The position numbers were made by a program, and so were the translations under genes. Positions 9,335 through 17,943 of a stretch of DNA of 64,000 nucleotides are shown one piece after another; within the stretch, counting starts at the first letter, position 1, and each line of letters begins with the position of its first letter. Origin of the DNA: an uncultured Lachnospiraceae bacterium (lineage in GTDB: Bacteria; Bacillota; Clostridia; Lachnospirales; Lachnospiraceae); the NCBI GenBank assembly GCA_910587305.1, contig CAJUKV010000014.1:1-64000 (forward strand), given 5' to 3'. The notes under the pieces were generated by a model. That model worked only from the letters and a program-made list of their open reading frames with translations. It did no database searches and had not been told where the DNA came from.

Positions 9335-12300
9335 TTATGAAAGTATTTGATCCAAAGTCTGAAATAAAACTTTTATGTCTATGGGCTTTGCAATATGCCC
9401 GTTCATGCCGGCGTTTAAAGCCTCCTGTTTATCTTCTAAGAAGGCATTGGCAGTCATGGCAATGATTGGAATGGAGGACTGCTTACGGTCCTTAAGCGCA
9501 CGGATTTCTTTGGTCGCCTCATAGCCGTCCATGACAGGCATTTGAACGTCCATAAGAATAAGCTGATAATGATCCGGCTCAGAATTTTTCAGCATATTTA
9601 CTGCCATCTCGCCGTTATTTGCAACCTCAACGGAAAAGCCTGCTTCGTTTAGAATTGCAGTGGCAATTTCCTGATTCAGTTCATTATCCTCAGCAAGCAA
9701 AATACGTCCTGTGTAATGGGAGGACATATCGGAATCCATATTGTCTTTGTCGGTTTCACCTTTGTTTACGATAGAGTTCAGACAGTTTCTTAAGTCCGAC
9801 ATAAATAAAGGTTTGCTGCAAAAAGCTGAGACGCCGGCTTCGGTTGCCTCTTCCTCAATATCCGCCCAGTCGTATGCCGTTAAAACAATGATAGGCACAT
9901 TTTCACCGGTTTCTTTCCGGATTCTTCGGGCAACTTCCACTCCATTTATATCGGGCAGACGCCAGTCAATGATATATGCACAATAATTGTCATTGCGCAT
10001 ATGAGCCTGGCGGGTACGAAGGACAGCTTCTTTGCCCGATAAGGTCCATTCCGCACGCATCCCTATTTGCTGGAGCATATAGGTTACACTGTCGCAGGTG
10101 TTGAAATCGTCATCTACTACAAGCGCCCTGCAGTCCTTTAATTTGGGTATGGTCAGAGGTTCTCTTGCGCCGGAATATAAACGGAAGGTGAGGCATAGAA
10201 TAAATTCCGTACCTACGCCCTGTTCGCTTTTCACCTCAATGGTTCCGTTCATCATGTCCACAATGTTTTTGGTGATTGCCATTCCAAGGCCGGTTCCCTG
10301 GATGCCGCTGATTGTGGAATTCCGTTCCCTTTCAAAGGGTTCAAAAATATGTTTTACAAACTCTTCGCTCATGCCAATACCGGTGTCTTTGATATGAAAT
10401 TCGTAAGTTCCGTAACCCGCCCGGGCGCTTGTTTTTTCTCTAACCCGGATGCTGACCGTGCCGCCGGCGGCGGTATATTTGATGGAATTGCCAAGCAGGT
10501 TTAAAAGAACCTGATTTAGCCGCAGCCTGTCGCAATAGATTTCTTCATCCAAAATATCCACCGCATCCATGTACAGCTCAAGCTGTTTGGCATAAACATC
10601 TGCCTGTACAATATTGCGCAGCCCATGTAAGATATCGGGCAGGCTGCATAATTTTTCATCCAGATGCAGCTTACCACTTTCGATACGGCTCATGTCCAAA
10701 ATATCGTTAATAAGGCTAATCAAATGATTTCCGGAGGTCATAATCTTTTTCAGATATTCTTCCACCAGCTCCGCCTGGTCAATATGGGTTATTGCAAGCG
10801 TCGTAAAGCCAACAATTGCATTCATGGGCGTACGGATATCATGAGACATATTGGAAAGAAACGTACTCTTCGCCTTACTTGCCCGGTTTGCCTGCATAAG
10901 GGCATCCTCAAGTAAAGCTTTCTTTTCCAAATCCTTACGGGTTTCTTCATCTACGCTTCTAAAGCCTAAAACAGCGCCATAACTTTCTTCCTCGTTGCCC
11001 ACAAGAACTAATTTAATTTGGAAATATTTTATTTCATCGTTACAAAAAGTACGATAATTGATATAATATGTCCTTTTTTTGAGTAAATCCTCCTGTAACT
11101 TTTCATGCAAAACAGTATTTCGCAGCATATCGCGATCGTCAGGGTGGACGCAGGAACATATGTAGCGTTCCATACTTTCATTTAGCGATATTTTACCGGA
11201 AAAGAAGGAACTTAGCATATTCTGCTCACAATCTTCAATCCGAAGGGTATTTCCCATACCGGTATCAAGATCAAAAAAGCAGACAAGGCTATAATCAGTG
11301 GTAAGCGCCCGGATCAATTCGGCCTGCCGCTGCTCCTGTTCCATGCGTTCTCTTTTTTCCTGCAGTTTTTTTGCCGTACAATCTAAGAGGAAGCGCTGGT
11401 AAAACATCTCGCCATGTTCCTCCACCAACTTTACATTACCCATTACATGAAGAATTTCACCACTTGCGCGCAACACACGGTATTCCACACTGACATTGTC
11501 GCCAGGTTTTGTCAAAGACAGGATGGAGTCGCGCAGGACATCTCTGTCTTCCTTCATTACAGAAGGCGCGACCATATCAAAGCCGTCTTCTAATAGCTCA
11601 TCCTGGGATTCATAACCCAGGATTTTCAGAGCGGCCCTATTGATGCTTATGATACGTGATCCGTCCAGCGAATGGCACATGATGCCACAGTCCATTGTGG
11701 TAAAAAGAGTTTCAAGGGTATGATTTTTCTTTATAATTTCCTGCTCATAGGCACGTTCCTGTGTCACATCAATTGCCACGCCAACTGTGCCCATAACGCT
11801 TCCGTCAAGGTCATACAGGGGTGATTTATAGGTGGTAAGTAGTCTTTGCCCTTCACCGGTTTGGATAGTCTCTTCGGAGACGCAGGTCTCCCTGCGAGTC
11901 ATGACGATATTTTCGGATTCAATGCAGGCGGGGTCGTCCTGTTCCACATCCCATATGTAAGCATGACCGCGTCCCTGTACCTGTTCCTTTGATTTATTGA
12001 CTGTTTTGCAGAAGCTGTCGTTTACTTTTTCATGTATGCCTGTTTTGGTTTTGTACCATATAAGGTTTGGAACGCTGTTGATGGTAGATTCTAAATATTG
12101 ACTGGTCTGCCAGAAATCCTTATTCTGCTTATACGCCTGTTGCCATCTTAAGAAACGGAAACGGATTTCCGCCTCTGACATAGGCAGCATCCAAAGATCG
12201 TCAATTTCGTCCAGATTGTCCGAAAAAAGTGAAAACTGTTCTTTGTCCGCAAGCAAAATCAGATTTGTTTCCTTGCGCTTACCGTTTATAAGTGTTTGCA

Positions 12301-12490
12301 ACGCCTGCCTGACATTAAGCCCCTGCAAATTAACAAAAATCACATCGGCTTTTGCGGCAGAGGCCTCGTTGGGATCGTCACTTTCAAAAAAATAGTGGGT
12401 AAAATTTTCAAGAGAAGGCATTCCCTTAATAACATGAAACAGACTGCATTGACAGCCTGTCAAATAGAAATGAACGTGGCAACGATACAT
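9335..12490 (-). CDS. Hybrid sensor histidine kinase with PAS and two receiver domains
   Basis: Protein of 1051 residues with no clear membrane segment. After a poorly defined N-terminal region come at least three PAS/PAC-like units, roughly residues 125-520. Then come the phosphoacceptor box SNMSHDIRTPMNAI near 550, an ATPase domain with N-box NLLGNSIKYT and DTGIGM, a first receiver (LVVDDDFN, IIDWRLPD) from about 790, and a second (LLAEDNELNQ, LILMDVQMPVMDGYEA) from about 929. There is no output domain, so signalling must leave through a partner not in this window. The ATG at 12490 has GGGAGG nine bases upstream on the minus strand. The stimulus is unknown. Confidence 0.93.
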   Translation of the reverse strand: MYRCHVHFYLTGCQCSLFHVIKGMPSLENFTHYFFESDDPNEASAAKADVIFVNLQGLNVRQALQTLINGKRKETNLILLADKEQFSLFSDNLDEIDDLWMLPMSEAEIRFRFLRWQQAYKQNKDFWQTSQYLESTINSVPNLIWYKTKTGIHEKVNDSFCKTVNKSKEQVQGRGHAYIWDVEQDDPACIESENIVMTRRETCVSEETIQTGEGQRLLTTYKSPLYDLDGSVMGTVGVAIDVTQERAYEQEIIKKNHTLETLFTTMDCGIMCHSLDGSRIISINRAALKILGYESQDELLEDGFDMVAPSVMKEDRDVLRDSILSLTKPGDNVSVEYRVLRASGEILHVMGNVKLVEEHGEMFYQRFLLDCTAKKLQEKRERMEQEQRQAELIRALTTDYSLVCFFDLDTGMGNTLRIEDCEQNMLSSFFSGKISLNESMERYICSCVHPDDRDMLRNTVLHEKLQEDLLKKRTYYINYRTFCNDEIKYFQIKLVLVGNEEESYGAVLGFRSVDEETRKDLEKKALLEDALMQANRASKAKSTFLSNMSHDIRTPMNAIVGFTTLAITHIDQAELVEEYLKKIMTSGNHLISLINDILDMSRIESGKLHLDEKLCSLPDILHGLRNIVQADVYAKQLELYMDAVDILDEEIYCDRLRLNQVLLNLLGNSIKYTAAGGTVSIRVREKTSARAGYGTYEFHIKDTGIGMSEEFVKHIFEPFERERNSTISGIQGTGLGMAITKNIVDMMNGTIEVKSEQGVGTEFILCLTFRLYSGAREPLTIPKLKDCRALVVDDDFNTCDSVTYMLQQIGMRAEWTLSGKEAVLRTRQAHMRNDNYCAYIIDWRLPDINGVEVARRIRKETGENVPIIVLTAYDWADIEEEATEAGVSAFCSKPLFMSDLRNCLNSIVNKGETDKDNMDSDMSSHYTGRILLAEDNELNQEIATAILNEAGFSVEVANNGEMAVNMLKNSEPDHYQLILMDVQMPVMDGYEATKEIRALKDRKQSSIPIIAMTANAFLEDKQEALNAGMNGHIAKPIDIKVLFQTLDQILS

Positions 12491-12708
12491 TCCCGCTTCC
12501 TCCCTTTAGGTAAATTTGATACCCCATTGCCTGTGGCGGAGTATTTGAATATGGATGTATGGATGGCCTTTAAGATGGGTCATCCGTTTGCTTCTTAATA
12601 ATATCATTAAGTGAAATCTTAACATATATTTTACAATGTAAATAACTAATCTGTCAATTGTATGGATAAGGGTTTATAACTATTCCATAACGATTACAAA
12701 GAATTTTA

Positions 12709-13299
12709 TTATGGTGAGAATAGTCCTGATATAAAAATTTCAAGTCCTATTACAATTAATATGGCTCCGCCTAAAATTGCGGCCTTGCCTGAAAGCTTTG
12801 TGCCAAATTTTTTGCCGATGAAAAGACCGGCCATACTAATGAAAAATGTTACAATAGCAATGATAAGAGCGCACACAGCAGCCATATAAAAATTGTAATC
12901 TGCTATGGTAAAGCCAACAGACAATGCGTCTATAGATGTGGCGATGCCTTGTATGAAAAGGGCCAAAAGGCCTACCTTGGGCGCCGATAGGTCTGTTTCT
13001 TTGCTGTGAACGCCTTCCAACAACATTTTGCTGCCGATAAAAAGAAGCAGTATAAAGGCAATCCAAGGAATAAACTGTTCAAACGAAAGAATATATTTCA
13101 CAATTGTGTGCACACATATCCAGCCTATCATTGGCATGATTGCCTGAAAAAATGCAAATACGCCGGCAATTTTGCACATTTTATTCTGCTTCATTTCAGG
13201 CTCATGTAAGCCGTTTGCAAGAGATACGGAAAAGGCGTCCATCGCAAGTCCGATACCAAGTAAAATGCTGTTAAAGAAAAATAGTACATTCCATTCCAT
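12709..13299 (-). CDS. mntP: Manganese efflux pump MntP family
   Basis: Membrane protein of 196 residues with about six hydrophobic segments, matching the MntP (DUF204) family that exports Mn(II). The family signature is the near-duplicated GIGLAMDAFSVSLANG near residue 15 and GIATSIDALSVGFTI near 117, each with a conserved Asp in the membrane. I place the start at ATG 13299 (MEWNVLFF) behind a GGGGGG ribosome site. A longer in-frame reading to 13347 would translate a repeated leader element and is unlikely. Many mntP genes are controlled by Mn riboswitches; the leader here is structured but does not obviously match the yybP-ykoY pattern. Confidence 0.9.
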   Translation of the reverse strand: MEWNVLFFFNSILLGIGLAMDAFSVSLANGLHEPEMKQNKMCKIAGVFAFFQAIMPMIGWICVHTIVKYILSFEQFIPWIAFILLLFIGSKMLLEGVHSKETDLSAPKVGLLALFIQGIATSIDALSVGFTIADYNFYMAAVCALIIAIVTFFISMAGLFIGKKFGTKLSGKAAILGGAILIVIGLEIFISGLFSP

Positions 13300-13375
13300 T
13301 TTTATCCCCCCGCATACCGCAGGCTGTGCTTGCGGTACTGCCACCAATAAGTAGTTTGGAAGTTTACTCCCAAAC
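13297..13375 (-). repeat. Two-hairpin leader repeat upstream of mntP (copy 1)
   Basis: 79 bases ending at the mntP start codon. The first hairpin is GTTTGGGAG-TAAA-CTTCCAAAC, the second ACCGCA..TGCGGT, followed by GCGGGGGGATAAAAATG. The same 79-base unit, with nine differences and no gaps, precedes the acetyltransferase gene at 22470-22548. It may be a regulatory leader or a dispersed repeat that supplies a ribosome site. Confidence 0.7.
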
Positions 13376-13542
13376 TTATCCTCTTTTCTGCGCTGCTTTG
13401 TTGCGCAAAGTCATACATAGCTTCCAAGTTTGTGGCAAGCAGCGCGCAATCACGAAACTTGCGATTGAAAAATTCCAATCTTTTCATTTGAAAGATTTCA
13501 GGCTTGAAATTCCGCTGCCCTTTGTGTGGCTTCCGATAAAAA

Positions 13543-13574
13543 ACCCAAGTACAGCGCTTATGCTATACTTGGGT
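13543..13574 (-). terminator. Intrinsic terminator, minus strand
   Basis: On the minus strand ACCCAAGTA..TACTTGGGT with an internal AGC/GCT extension is followed by a run of six Ts. It lies between degV and mntP and probably ends the degV transcript, or acts in the mntP leader. Confidence 0.75.
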
Positions 13575-13827
13575 ATCGCTTATAAATATTAGACAACATG
13601 TATAGCATTACAGTTATACATGAGTCTCGCAAATTAAAGCAAGCCAGGCCGATTTGCCAGTATGTTGACTTGCTGCGCAATACGCTTGCTACTCCCTCAT
13701 GGGACTTTGTGAATAGAATGATAACATTATTTGCCAGTAGTGTCAAATAGAAATAATAAGTTGGTCCGCGCAGCGTGACGGCGTTTGATTCATAAGCAGA
13801 TTTAAAAAGTATGACAGCGTATGTAAT

Positions 13828-13916
13828 CTAGTACGGTATTACCCGAATAACGGTGCATACAGCACTTGCTATTTGCGCCATTGCCGCGTTGTCGTCAGAG
13901 GGCAATGCTGTACTAG
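13828..13916. repeat. Small inverted-repeat element with CTAGTAC ends
   Basis: About 89 bases running from CTAGTACGGTATT to CAATGCTGTACTAG, whose ends are imperfect reverse complements. The interior contains CGTTGTCGTC. It lies five bases beyond the degV stop codon. The right-hand end, GCAATGCTGTACTAG, also occurs at 42-56, which suggests a dispersed non-coding repeat. Confidence 0.5.
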
Positions 13917-13921
13917 CAGGA

Positions 13922-14767
13922 TCAGGAAAGGGCGAAAAAGGCAACCGCAATAGCGCCGGGACCCACATGGGTTCCAATGGTGCCGCCAACAGTGGCAACG
14001 GGAAGACTCTCCACATGCTCTTTCCAGAGGGGTTCGCTATCGGTGATGTACTTTTGCATCAGGGTATCGCTTAAACCTGTATAACCCAGGAAATAGGGCT
14101 TTTGAAAATCAATACCGCCGGAGTCTTTGATGTGCTGGGCGAGAAGGTTATTACCCTGTTTAGATCCCCTTGCTTTGCCGAGCATGGCAACTTCGCCGTC
14201 CACAACGCCCACAACCGGTTTGATGGATAAGACATTGCCGGCGAAGGCTACGGTTTTCGAAATACGGCCGCCTTTTTTCAAATACTCCAGAGTATCCAAA
14301 AGGGCAATGAGCCTGATTTTCTTTTTATCCTCATTAAGCTTTTCCACAATTGCCCGAGGCTCCATACCGCTGTCTTTAAGAGCCAGGGCGTATTCAACCA
14401 ATGCCCTTTCTCCCACAGTGGCATTTTCGCTGTCCACCACAAATACCTGTCCTTCAAATTCCTGTGCGGCAATACATGCGCTCTGGTAAGTGCCGGAGAG
14501 TTTACCGGAGAGAGTGATGATAATGGCGGTATCGCCGGACTGGGTTACCTTCTTGATAGCCTCTTCAAATTCATAAGGGGGTATTTGGCTGGTGGTGGGC
14601 AGGGCGTCACTTTCAACCAGTTTTTCGTAAAATTCCTCGTGGGATAAATTTACTCCGTCAAGATATTCTTCCTCATCAAAGGTGATTTTCATGGGAAGGA
14701 CGGTCAGGTCTTTACGGGTTATGTTTGTGATATCTGATGATGAATCGGTGATAATTTGGATGTTCAT
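13922..14767 (-). CDS. DegV family fatty-acid-binding protein
   Basis: Protein of 281 residues of the DegV (FakB-like) family, which binds a fatty acid and presents it to a FakA-type kinase for entry into phospholipid synthesis. It shows the N-terminal IITDSSSDI, EFYEKLVESDALPTTSQIPP (residues about 46-65), and ATVGERALV for the phosphate/carboxylate end of the pocket, and ends with VGTHVGPGAIAV. Length and motifs are complete. The ATG at 14767 is preceded on the minus strand by AAAAAGGAGAA. No FakA gene is visible nearby, so the partner must be elsewhere. Confidence 0.9.
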   Translation of the reverse strand: MNIQIITDSSSDITNITRKDLTVLPMKITFDEEEYLDGVNLSHEEFYEKLVESDALPTTSQIPPYEFEEAIKKVTQSGDTAIIITLSGKLSGTYQSACIAAQEFEGQVFVVDSENATVGERALVEYALALKDSGMEPRAIVEKLNEDKKKIRLIALLDTLEYLKKGGRISKTVAFAGNVLSIKPVVGVVDGEVAMLGKARGSKQGNNLLAQHIKDSGGIDFQKPYFLGYTGLSDTLMQKYITDSEPLWKEHVESLPVATVGGTIGTHVGPGAIAVAFFALS

Positions 14768-14961
14768 TGTATTCTCCTTTTTATGAGTGGCCTTATTTCA
14801 TTTCCGGTCTTTTTTATCATGAAAATTTAAAAGCTTTGCATAAGGAAGTATACCATAGGTTATTCCGTAGAACAAACCAAAATTATGATTTTATATCAAT
14901 TATTTTACCAAGAATATTAACTTTAATTTAAGAAATGCCCGAAAGAAATCTATTAAAATTG

Positions 14962-15237
14962 TCATTTGCCATTGGCAAGGATTTGGAGTAGGTCATCCGG
15001 AATAATGGCAGGTATATCCGACGTGGAAAAGTCGTTTGCGTTTCGGGTTAAGATATAGTCGGCATGAATCTGTTTTGCACATTCATCCTGCAAGCAGTCT
15101 TCAAAGTCGGAAAAAGCTTCTCTTTGCAGGGCATTTCGGACGCTCTCATGGTCTGTACCTGTTACTTGCAGCAAATCCGGTATATCAAGTAAGAGCTTTC
15201 TTCTGTCCGCAAGCTTGTCAAAGAGAGTTTGGGTATG
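14962..15237 (-). pseudogene. PIN-domain protein, N-terminally truncated remnant
   Basis: The open frame from 15237 to 14962 encodes about 91 residues that match only the C-terminal two thirds of a PIN-domain ribonuclease, the type often found as a VapC-like toxin: a helix, then SDFEDCLQDECAK, DYILTRNANDF and IPAIIPDDLL. The N-terminal strand with the first catalytic Asp (usually DTNVIL) is missing, and a TAA lies directly upstream in frame at 15238. A shorter reading from TTG 15174 is possible but has no good ribosome site. No antitoxin gene is beside it. A decayed toxin gene is the simplest reading. Confidence 0.6.
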
Positions 15238-15301
15238 TTAGTATAGCAATGAAGCAAACGGTAAACGCAATTAAACATTCATAAATATAAGGGGGGTTAT
15301 A

Positions 15302-16336
15302 ATGAGATATCCTGATTTTTTCAAAAAAACAATAGGCTTTGTTGCGCCTTCTTTTGGCTGCGCCACAGACCCTTACAAAGCGGCTTTTGAAAATGCCCAA
15401 AAGAAATGGAAAGCCATGGGCTGCCAGCTGGATCTTGGACCTAATTGTTATGAGGAGAAAGGAATTGGTATCAGCAATACGCCGGAAAAGTGCGGAGAGG
15501 AACTGACGGACTATTTCCTGAGTAAAAACAATGAGTGCCTGATTTCCTGCGGCGGCGGCGAGATGATGTGCGAAATCCTGGAGCATGTGGATTTTGAGGC
15601 GATCAAAAAGGCGCCTGCCAAGTGGTATATGGGCTTTTCGGATAACACAAACGTAACCTTTTTGCTCACGACTTTGTGCGATACGGCGTCCATATATGGT
15701 CCCTGCGCGGCAGCTTTTGGGATGGAGCCGTGGCATCCGGCCCTTACCGACGCTATGGAAATTTTGCAGGGAAAAAGAAAAACGGTGGGCAGTTACGGAA
15801 AGTGGGAGAAGGAAGGATTGGAGGACGCTCTGGCGCCTTATCAGTGTACGGAGGATCTTCATCTGAAGCTTTTTAAGCCGAATGGGGATGGAAATATGGA
15901 AAAGACCGACAGGATTTCCATGGAAGGCCGTCTGGTGGGAGGCTGTATGGACTGTCTGGTGAACCTTGTGGGAACCCGTTTTGACGGGGTGAATGCATTT
16001 AATGAAAAGTATCGGGAGGATGGCATCATCTGGTTTTTGGAATCCTGCGACTTAAATGTTTTCAGTATCAGGCGCGCTATGTGGCATATGGAACAGGCAG
16101 GATGGTTTGAGCATGTGAAAGGTTTCTTGATTGGGCGTCCCCTCTGCCATGGGCAGGAGATGATGGGGCTCGACCAGTACCAGGCAATTCTTCCCACGGT
16201 GCAAAGGCATAGAGTGCCTGTGATTATGGATGCGGACATAGGGCATTTGCCGCCCATGATGCCTCTTGTGACGGGAAGCATGGCGAAAGTTGAGGCCGGG
16301 GATGGAAAAATGGAAGTGAAAATGCGATTTCAATGA
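15302..16336 (+). CDS. S66 family peptidase (LD-carboxypeptidase-like)
   Basis: Protein of 344 residues of the S66 peptidase family, whose members trim the terminal D-Ala of murein tetrapeptides or, as in MccF, cleave related amide bonds in the cytoplasm. The likely catalytic triad is visible: Ser in MGFSDNTN near residue 111, Glu in WFLESCD near 243, and His in DADIGHLPPMMP near 317. No signal peptide is present. AAGGGGGG lies before the ATG. The GFSDNT context and length fit the MccF-like branch at least as well as classical LdcA, so the substrate is left open. Confidence 0.88.
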   Translation: MRYPDFFKKTIGFVAPSFGCATDPYKAAFENAQKKWKAMGCQLDLGPNCYEEKGIGISNTPEKCGEELTDYFLSKNNECLISCGGGEMMCEILEHVDFEAIKKAPAKWYMGFSDNTNVTFLLTTLCDTASIYGPCAAAFGMEPWHPALTDAMEILQGKRKTVGSYGKWEKEGLEDALAPYQCTEDLHLKLFKPNGDGNMEKTDRISMEGRLVGGCMDCLVNLVGTRFDGVNAFNEKYREDGIIWFLESCDLNVFSIRRAMWHMEQAGWFEHVKGFLIGRPLCHGQEMMGLDQYQAILPTVQRHRVPVIMDADIGHLPPMMPLVTGSMAKVEAGDGKMEVKMRFQ

Positions 16337-16518
16337 GATACTGCGAAATGATGCGCTGATATAAATGTGAACGGCAGTTAATTTTTTTAAAGATTAATTA
16401 ACAACGCTTCAGTTGTAAGACCATAAATGATTTGCTATCCTTATTTCAGGAATAATAAAACTTTTCTCACTTGCAAGTTTGCTGCGGGAGTCTTTGACTT
16501 GGAAGTATGGAGGGTGAT

Positions 16519-17553
16519 ATGTCGATAGGAAAAGTAATCAGAAAGTACCGGAAAGAGAAAAATCTGACCCAGGAGGAAATGGCCGGCAGGCTGGGGGTAA
16601 CGGCTCCGGCCGTGAACAAATGGGAGAATGAAAACTCTTATCCTGATATTACGCTGCTTGCGCCCATTGCAAGGCTGCTTGATATTTCGCTTGATACGCT
16701 GCTGTCGTTTCGGGAGGAGCTGACGCAGGAGGAGATAAACGAGCTGGTGCGCGAAGCGGACGCCCTGCTGAAAGTAAAGCCATATGAGGAGGCTTTGGAG
16801 TGGGCAAAGAAAAAGATGGAGGAATATCCCAACTGTGAACAGCTCATTTTGTACATGGCGGTGATTTTTGACGCACAGCGTATTACGCAGGCAATTCCGA
16901 ATGGGGAGAAATATGACGATTACTTTTGCTCGCTCTATATCCGCGCCCTTCAAAGCAGCGATGAAGGGACCCGAATCAGGGCGGCGGATTCTCTGGTTGG
17001 ATTTTATATGAGAAAAAAGCAGTATGACAAAGCGGAGGAACATCTGAAATATTTGTCCATACAAAATCCCGTGAGAAAAATAAGGCAGGCGGAGATTTAC
17101 AGCGAGACGGACAGGGTGAGGGAAGCGTATAAGACTTATGAGGAGCTTTTATTTTCCGATTACGGACGGGCTGGTATGGCGCTTCACGGAATGTATCAGC
17201 TGGCGATGAAAGAAGTTGACATGGAAAGAGCCCATATGCTGGTTGATAAGCAAAGAGAGCTGGCCAGGTGCTTTGATATGGGGAAATATCATGAGGTTTT
17301 AAGCGAACTTGAGATTGCAACATGGGAAAAGGATGCGGATAAGACACTTATAATTATGAAGGAAATGATGGAAAGCCTTACGCAGATTTGTTCTTTCAGG
17401 GAATCTCCTCTTTACGAGCATATGGAATTTAAGAATGTGAGCGAAGAATTTTTAAAAGAAATGCGGCATAATCTTCGGGAATGCTTTCGGGATGAGGAAA
17501 GCTACGGATTTTTGAAGAATGATAAAAGATGGCGGGAATTGGTGGAACTGTGA
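16519..17553 (+). CDS. XRE-family regulator with helical repeat C-terminus
   Basis: Protein of 344 residues. Residues 1-60 form a helix-turn-helix of the XRE type (IRKYRKEKNLTQEEMAGRLG followed by VNKWENENSYPD). The rest is all-helical and resembles TPR-type repeats, as in peptide- or stress-responsive regulators of Firmicutes. ATG 16519 is preferred over 16507 because GGAGGG at 16509-16514 is correctly spaced only for 16519. A MATE transporter gene follows on the same strand 390 bases on, with a hairpin between, so control of that pump is possible but not shown. Confidence 0.85.
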   Translation: MSIGKVIRKYRKEKNLTQEEMAGRLGVTAPAVNKWENENSYPDITLLAPIARLLDISLDTLLSFREELTQEEINELVREADALLKVKPYEEALEWAKKKMEEYPNCEQLILYMAVIFDAQRITQAIPNGEKYDDYFCSLYIRALQSSDEGTRIRAADSLVGFYMRKKQYDKAEEHLKYLSIQNPVRKIRQAEIYSETDRVREAYKTYEELLFSDYGRAGMALHGMYQLAMKEVDMERAHMLVDKQRELARCFDMGKYHEVLSELEIATWEKDADKTLIIMKEMMESLTQICSFRESPLYEHMEFKNVSEEFLKEMRHNLRECFRDEESYGFLKNDKRWRELVEL

Positions 17554-17559
17554 AGAGAA

Positions 17560-17592
17560 GTTCCAGGGCGTCAGAAAACGACGCCTAAGAAC
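17560..17592. repeat. Intergenic palindrome, copy A
   Basis: GTTCCAGGGCGTC-AGAAAAC-GACGCCTAAGAAC: an inner GGCGTC/GACGCC stem and an outer GTTC/GAAC stem separated by unpaired CAG/TAA. It has the same layout as 17659-17698 and 40436-40476. Confidence 0.6.
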
Positions 17593-17658
17593 AACTAAAA
17601 CTTCACACTTTGTTTGTGCCGCAAAGCGGCATGTCGGGAAATGTGAAAACGAGATGAA

Positions 17659-17698
17659 GATTTTCTAAGGCGTCAAAAGACGCCGCCTGAGAAAATCT
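17659..17698. repeat. Intergenic palindrome, copy B
   Basis: AGATTTTC ... GAAAATCT outer stem enclosing GGCGTC-AAAA-GACGCC. It has the same two-stem design as copies A and C but a different outer sequence. Confidence 0.6.
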
Positions 17699-17768
17699 AA
17701 GTCATCTCTCGAAAAATCGCCTGAGGCGATTCTTCTGAAATAATCCATACATTGTTTGGGCTGTACGG

Positions 17769-17794
17769 CGAGCAGGGGAAATCTTCCCTGCTCG
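17769..17794 (+). terminator. Probable intrinsic terminator
   Basis: CGAGCAGGG, loop GAAATCTT, CCCTGCTCG, then ATTTTC. It is a likely end of the XRE regulator transcript before the MATE gene. Confidence 0.6.
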
Positions 17795-17943
17795 ATTTTC
17801 ATGGAAATTTGCGGAAATTTGTGTTATAGTTTTTATCATTGGCAGCAGTCAGTCAAAACAATTAAAATATTATGAAAATTATAACGCAGTAAATTTATGC
17901 TTACCCCCTGATCTTCGGGTTACTGGCAAGAATGGAGGCTGAT

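Larger units (their letters stand above)
17554..17943. other. Intergenic region with several hairpins
   Basis: 390 bases with no convincing gene. It holds palindrome copies A and B, a GCCGCAAAGCGGC hairpin, an AATCGCC-TGA-GGCGATT hairpin near 17715, and a terminator-like hairpin at 17769-17794. The density of foldable repeats is unusual. Confidence 0.6.

Noticed and set aside
13300..13347. N-terminal extension of MntP
   Set aside because: It would translate the shared hairpin leader; ATG 13299 has the strong ribosome site and matches the family start.
13302..13487. 61-codon minus-strand frame upstream of mntP
   Set aside because: It overlaps the leader repeat and has no clear ribosome site. 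The same leader before the GNAT gene lacks this upstream frame, so coding is unlikely.
13300..13580. yybP-ykoY manganese riboswitch before mntP
   Set aside because: Expected from family knowledge, but I could not find its conserved internal loop; a covariance-model scan would settle it.
15218..15862. 214-codon minus-strand frame over the S66 peptidase gene
   Set aside because: It is antisense to a well-supported enzyme with intact catalytic motifs; no family features.
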